Assembly (NCBI GenBank): GCA_013433145.1
Contig: CM024170.1
Coordinates: 2,001,214 to 2,065,213, forward strand
Direction of reading: 5' to 3'
DNA from: Ascaris suum
Lineage: Eukaryota > Nematoda > Chromadorea > Rhabditida > Ascarididae
DNA: 64,000 nt
The position numbers and the translations under genes are program-made. The notes beneath the pieces are model-generated. The model saw only the letters and a program-made list of their open reading frames with translations, was not told the origin of the DNA and ran no database searches. This document shows positions 57,881 through 64,000 of the stretch, one piece after another (the first letter of the stretch is position 1; each line of letters opens with the position of its first letter).

Positions 57881-59551
57881 CAAAAAAGAAAAACAAATAC
57901 AATGCAAAGCGATAAAACAAAAAACTAATCTATCCGATAGAAATTACTCAAAGATTTTCTTCGGTGTTGCAAAAATAAATGACAGCTTTCCGTTTCGAAA
58001 ATTTTCAATTACATTTATTTTTCAATGATAAAGTTGAGAAATAAATGTAGAAAAAAAAAGAGAGAAGAAACAAGACAAAATTATGAATTAGTAAAGAAAA
58101 CGCCACCTCGACTAATACGCAAAATGATAGTTTGCTTGTGCAGAATGGTGTTGATTACAACCACCAGTATACTGACGCCGTATGCAAACAGGTCATAAAC
58201 GCATTGGCACAATGCCCATTTTTGCAATGCTTTAGGCGCCATTTGCATGTCAATCGCTTCTATGGAGGCGTTAGTATTGCAAATCTCAAAATGACTGCAT
58301 AGTGCATTATTGCACCGGTTGATGCAACGTTTGCAATTCACTTTTTAAAATACAACACAATTTTGCAACACGCTATCTGCAATGTGAAATATTATAGCCT
58401 GTGGAAGTTTTGAATAAATGAAATATACAAGTGGTGAATTCAAAAAATTCAAAGCTAATATAGATTGTGGCCGAATAAAGTGACGATTAAGGGGGAACCA
58501 ACGCCTATAAATTATATCATGATGCACATATGTGAAAAGAAACCCATTCTAAGCAGATATAAGCAAAGAATGCACAAAAAATATTTCGATCCTGATCGGC
58601 CAAAATTGTACTTCCTCGTAAAATGTATATAAATTAGCTCTTTGATCGGATCTATTCGTAGGAGATGATCAATAATGATCACTTTTAAATCAATAGTTGA
58701 TCAGTATTAAACGTTAAGGTCAGTTATATATACAAGACCTTATGAAAATCTCATTTCTTCAATAAATGAGGCAATCCATGCCTTATTATAGACATATTTT
58801 ATCCTTATATACCCTTCTTTTTATTGCATTTTGTATTTACGCAACCGGTCGGCCATCCAAATGAACTAAAATCCAAAAGCGCTCAATCGTGATCTCATCT
58901 CATTCTTGACTTGGCTCCTTAATTTTTTTATTTGCGCTTTATGGAATATTTTGAGCAAATTTGAATAAATTAATTGGCCAATGGAGCAATCCGACGAATA
59001 TAAATTAAAACGACGAAGAATTAAAGCATTAATTTGAAGTTCATTGATTAAATTAGAACAAAACAAATAAATATAAAAATATTCACTCACTTTAAAAAAA
59101 AACTACAATAAATATAATTTATATTTCGTGAGTGCAGATCACTTCTCTGTGCAACGTTATTTGGTTATATTCTCACAACTAGGACTTACATCTCTCTCGT
59201 CGCTTCATCCTCATAGGAGAGTTGACTCCTCATATCGTCTCTTCATGAACTCTTCTCCCATTTCCATGAATGCATCACTAACAAACCCTACAAATAATAA
59301 AAGCCTATCAATTAAACATCCGTTTTGGACATTTTTTAATTACTTGTGGTGTACGGGAAAATATATGTACAAATTATGGCAACGGGAGGATAGATTCGCA
59401 AAAGACAGGAAGGAATCTAGTGCCTCTCTTTTCGGATATAGAGACCCTCTCCTCTTCGTTTTCAAACCCCCTCCCTCGTAATCAGCCCTATCCTCCGTCA
59501 AGCCAGCCCCACCCATAACCGCTTATTCGAAGTAATCGACGTTTGGGCCAC
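57881..59551. other. Intergenic stretch with weak open frames
   Basis: The minus frame 58081-58341 (86 residues, MNCKRCINRCNNALCSHF onward, with a hydrophobic stretch ILVVVINTIL) and the minus frame 58866-59090 (ending KAQIKKLRSQVKNEMRSRL) could be exons but lack convincing splice pairs. The DNA at 58100-58330 is rich in TGCAA. A plus frame at 59128-59481 (117 residues) is likewise unsupported. Confidence 0.3.
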
Positions 59552-59738
59552 CTTAAACGATAGCAAATAATTTGCTTTTTAAACACTACAGAAATATCCG
59601 CGGCAACATCGCTATATAAGATGATGACATCCTTCTGTTTCATCTCCTCATGAAGGCTTGGAATTTTTTTCAAAACAAAATCAAGGAAAAACGGAGATGA
59701 TCTGTGCATGAGGGCCGTGCAGACTACGATAATGATAC
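59552..59738 (-). CDS. Orphan internal exon, minus strand
   Basis: Bounded by a good acceptor (CACTTTTCAG) and a donor (TTAAG|GTGGCC). It reads GIIIVVCTALMHRSSPFFLD, then FVLKKIPSLHEEMKQKDVII and LYSDVAADISVVFKK. A beta-strand, loop and helix pattern is suggested, and a distant resemblance to a glycosyltransferase-type fold crossed my mind, but I cannot name a family. Phases are one leftover base in and two out. No partner exon was identified on either side. Confidence 0.4.
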
Positions 59739-60274
59739 CTGAAAAGTGAATGAATATTGGCGCTATTTAATGAAAAAGTATTTGTTGTTTCATGCGCACA
59801 GATCTTTCATCTTCCTCTTTTATTTGAATTCATCAACAATTCACTTCGAGATCGACCCCTCTTAATTTAACTTTTCACACAACAGGCGAAGATCTTGTGT
59901 TTAAGAAAAAAACTAATATTTTTCTAAAATTCCATTCAATAACTACAATCAGTTTATCTAGTCAAGAAAATATAGAATGCCAATAATAGTAAATTATATT
60001 TGTAAGTTTCTGATATTTTGAAACATTCGATTTCATCAATTTTCATCACGTATTTGAGCATACAATGCAGACGTGCACTTTCTTTCGGAGATGAACGATC
60101 AGGTGTTCGTCATATGTTCCTTCTTAGCTTCGTTTAAAAAAAAAAAAAAAAAAAAAACCCTCTTTCAATGCATCATCGAATGAGTTGTAAAGACATCGTC
60201 CACATAAAACAAGTGAACTCGCTATCTTCTCATCTCTACCTTCAGTTGTTTCGAAGTGAACAACAACGCGACTC
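59739..60274. other. Short intergenic spacer
   Basis: AT-rich, with a poly-A run of about 20 at 60138-60158. It should include the promoter and 5' untranslated region of the SXP/RAL-2 gene. No other element recognised. Confidence 0.5.
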
Positions 60275-62499
<2,225 letters not shown>

Positions 62500-63417
62500 A
62501 GAGAAAACGTCAGCACATTATTCTCGTGGCAGGTCGGCAAGTGTCGGCAGCCATATCTGTTCGGAGGGCAAAACTTGTGAAACAATTTCTTCCAAGCTCA
62601 AAATCTATCGACGGAATTTTCAAAGCTATGCTGGGCAAAACTATGAACGTTCTGCCGACTAAACTTTTGATTGGGAAATATTGGTTTTGGAAATTCGGTC
62701 GGGTAGGTTTGATGGCTTAGTTAACGAATTGTTGCTGATTCATGGGATCAAGCTTAAGGCGGCAGGTAGCAGACTGTGCTGTGAGGAGAAATTTGAGGTG
62801 ATGAGTTAGTTGTGAGATTGACTGCGATGTGCTGCCAATAGGTTGTAGAGATTACTACACTTTAGTTAATAATGAAGCCACCAAGCAATGAAATATGAGC
62901 TAAAGTGAGCAGTTGATGACGACTGCTTCTAGAATAAAATGTCCGCAGGTAAATAATAGAGCTCGCGAGCTTCTTTTTAAAGAAATTTGAATCCAGCTAT
63001 TGAGTCCTCAAATAGTTGGAATAGATAATATACAATAGCCTTAGCAGAAATTTGTGCAAATAAGATTGAGTCCATCATTTCGCTTTTATATTCGCTATTT
63101 ATGTAGTCATCGAATCGCTCTTATAAAATTATGGCACAAAATCCACTCAGCATCTATGATTTAAAAAATCTCGAACTTCACTAAATGAAAAACATTTTTT
63201 TCCGCAATATTTACAATATTAGCCGTAAATATTTTCGGCTTAACCAACAATTCTAGTTCATTCCTAAATGGGCCATAAAGTGAGCCAAAGTGGGCCATAT
63301 GGATTCGCAAATAGCACATCGTTAGCTAGTGGACAATAGGTTGAGGAGTATGGAAAGGTTAGAGCGGATTGAAGGGTAAAATGTAGGCTGGAAAACGATG
63401 AGCTACTGAAGTGGAGC
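62500..63417. other. Spacer after the SXP/RAL-2 gene
   Basis: Probably 3' untranslated region then intergenic. An AATAAA lies at about 62934. The perfect palindrome AGCTCGCGAGCT is at 62958-62969. A plus frame continues to 62720 in another register without support. No other gene seen. Confidence 0.4.
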
Positions 63418-63777
63418 ATGATCCGTACTCCGGCCACTTTTTTCCTGGTCATTTGCGCCTCGATGATTTGCTCTACAGCTAGATGCGCCGTAATTACTTG
63501 TTTCTTCCATTTTTCAAGAACTCACTACAAGGTTTCGGGTAGCAAATATTGTACCTATGGAGGCTACCTGCAGAAAGTTTCGAAGGACTTAGCTACACAA
63601 AGAAATGGAACAAATCAGCATAAGTTTATAAGGCGCAATGGAAAATATGCGCCGCTCATTTTTCTTCGCTGTCGTAATCCCGGAATCGTTGCAAGTAAAT
63701 CCCGAAATGCCATGGAGCAAAATCATTCCTTATGGTCGAGAAAGTTCGCGCATCAAATAAACATTTCTACCAGCTGA
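63418..63777 (+). CDS. Possible single-exon secreted protein, 119 residues
   Basis: An uninterrupted ATG-to-TGA frame begins with a signal-peptide-like stretch (MIRTPATFFLVICASMICST, likely cleaved after ARCA). The predicted mature part is basic, with Cys at about positions 28, 45 and 85 and an NIS sequon near the end. AATAAA overlaps the stop codon (63777-63782) and another lies at about 63756, which fits a gene end. There is no recognisable domain. The length alone could arise by chance, so confidence is moderate. Confidence 0.4.
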   Translation: MIRTPATFFLVICASMICSTARCAVITCFFHFSRTHYKVSGSKYCTYGGYLQKVSKDLATQRNGTNQHKFIRRNGKYAPLIFLRCRNPGIVASKSRNAMEQNHSLWSRKFAHQINISTS

Positions 63778-63782
63778 ATAAA

Positions 63783-64000
63783 TGCTTTCTTCTCATTTCT
63801 CAACGTTATTCGGTCATGTGATGTACAAAAAAAACCTCCTTCGTAGTCGGTATGAGTGAGGTTTACAGGGATCGTTTAAATTGCGCCTCCAAACCTTCGC
63901 TGGTTCTCGCTAGAATCTTTTATTGCTCTAGGTTCTTCAAGGATATTCCTTAGAGCTGAGAAGAAGAGCACATCTCATTTAAACGAAACAGCTATGTAAT
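63783..64000. other. Window edge, no feature seen
   Basis: No exon or repeat recognised in the last 220 bases. Confidence 0.5.

Noticed and set aside
54620..57928. Many long open frames on both strands in the satellite
   Set aside because: They are produced by stop-free repeat units and overlap on opposite strands; there are no splice signals or domains.

Overview
This is nuclear DNA from a nematode. The evidence is intron-rich genes, an AT-rich base composition, a copy of the nematode SL1 spliced-leader sequence, an SXP/RAL-2 family gene (known only from nematodes), and a splicing factor gene whose wording at several positions looks nematode-like rather than vertebrate-like (inference from memory). 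I cannot place the species. I found no bacterial gene, CRISPR array, rRNA or tRNA. All exon models were built by hand from reading frame, splice dinucleotides and phase agreement, not from transcripts.

Layout, left to right. (1) 1-1391: sequence downstream of SF3B1. (2) 1392-21044, minus strand: a complete 26-exon gene for splicing factor 3B subunit 1 (C. elegans sftb-1 equivalent), about 1,356 residues. The U2 snRNP HEAT-repeat scaffold is intact, but one N-terminal exon carries an apparent reading-frame break. (3) 21045-28268: mostly non-coding, with a possible decayed mobile element near 23.1-24.7 kb, short hairpins, possible exons near 25 kb and a long (TA)n run. (4) 28269-34085, minus: an 8-exon gene for a TMEM268-like (DUF4481) two-pass membrane protein of 309 residues. 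One of its introns holds a near-perfect SL1 sequence followed by GT. (5) 34086-40633: non-coding with degenerate repeats and one orphan exon. (6) 40634-47764, minus: a 9-exon gene for a 461-residue protein I do not recognise. One intron has a dense cluster of TGATAA (GATA factor) motifs. (7) about 48241-52811, minus: another unrecognised, Ser/Thr-rich, disordered protein gene, close enough to gene 6 to be its operon partner. (8) 54612-57880: a 3.3 kb A/C-rich satellite made of interleaved 40, 27 and 28 bp units with a higher-order duplication. (9) 58-60.2 kb: orphan exon candidates on the minus strand. (10) 60275-62499, plus: a 3-exon secreted SXP/RAL-2 gene whose first intron contains a long (TA)n run. 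(11) 63418-63777, plus: a possible single-exon secreted small protein.

The genes do not form an obvious pathway. SF3B1 is a core spliceosome protein, TMEM268-like is a membrane protein and SXP/RAL-2 is secreted. The most notable items are the intronic SL1-like sequence, the SF3B1 frame break, the unusual splice-site usage (many GTT donors and AAG/GAG acceptors), the GATA-site cluster, the satellite and the two orphan genes.
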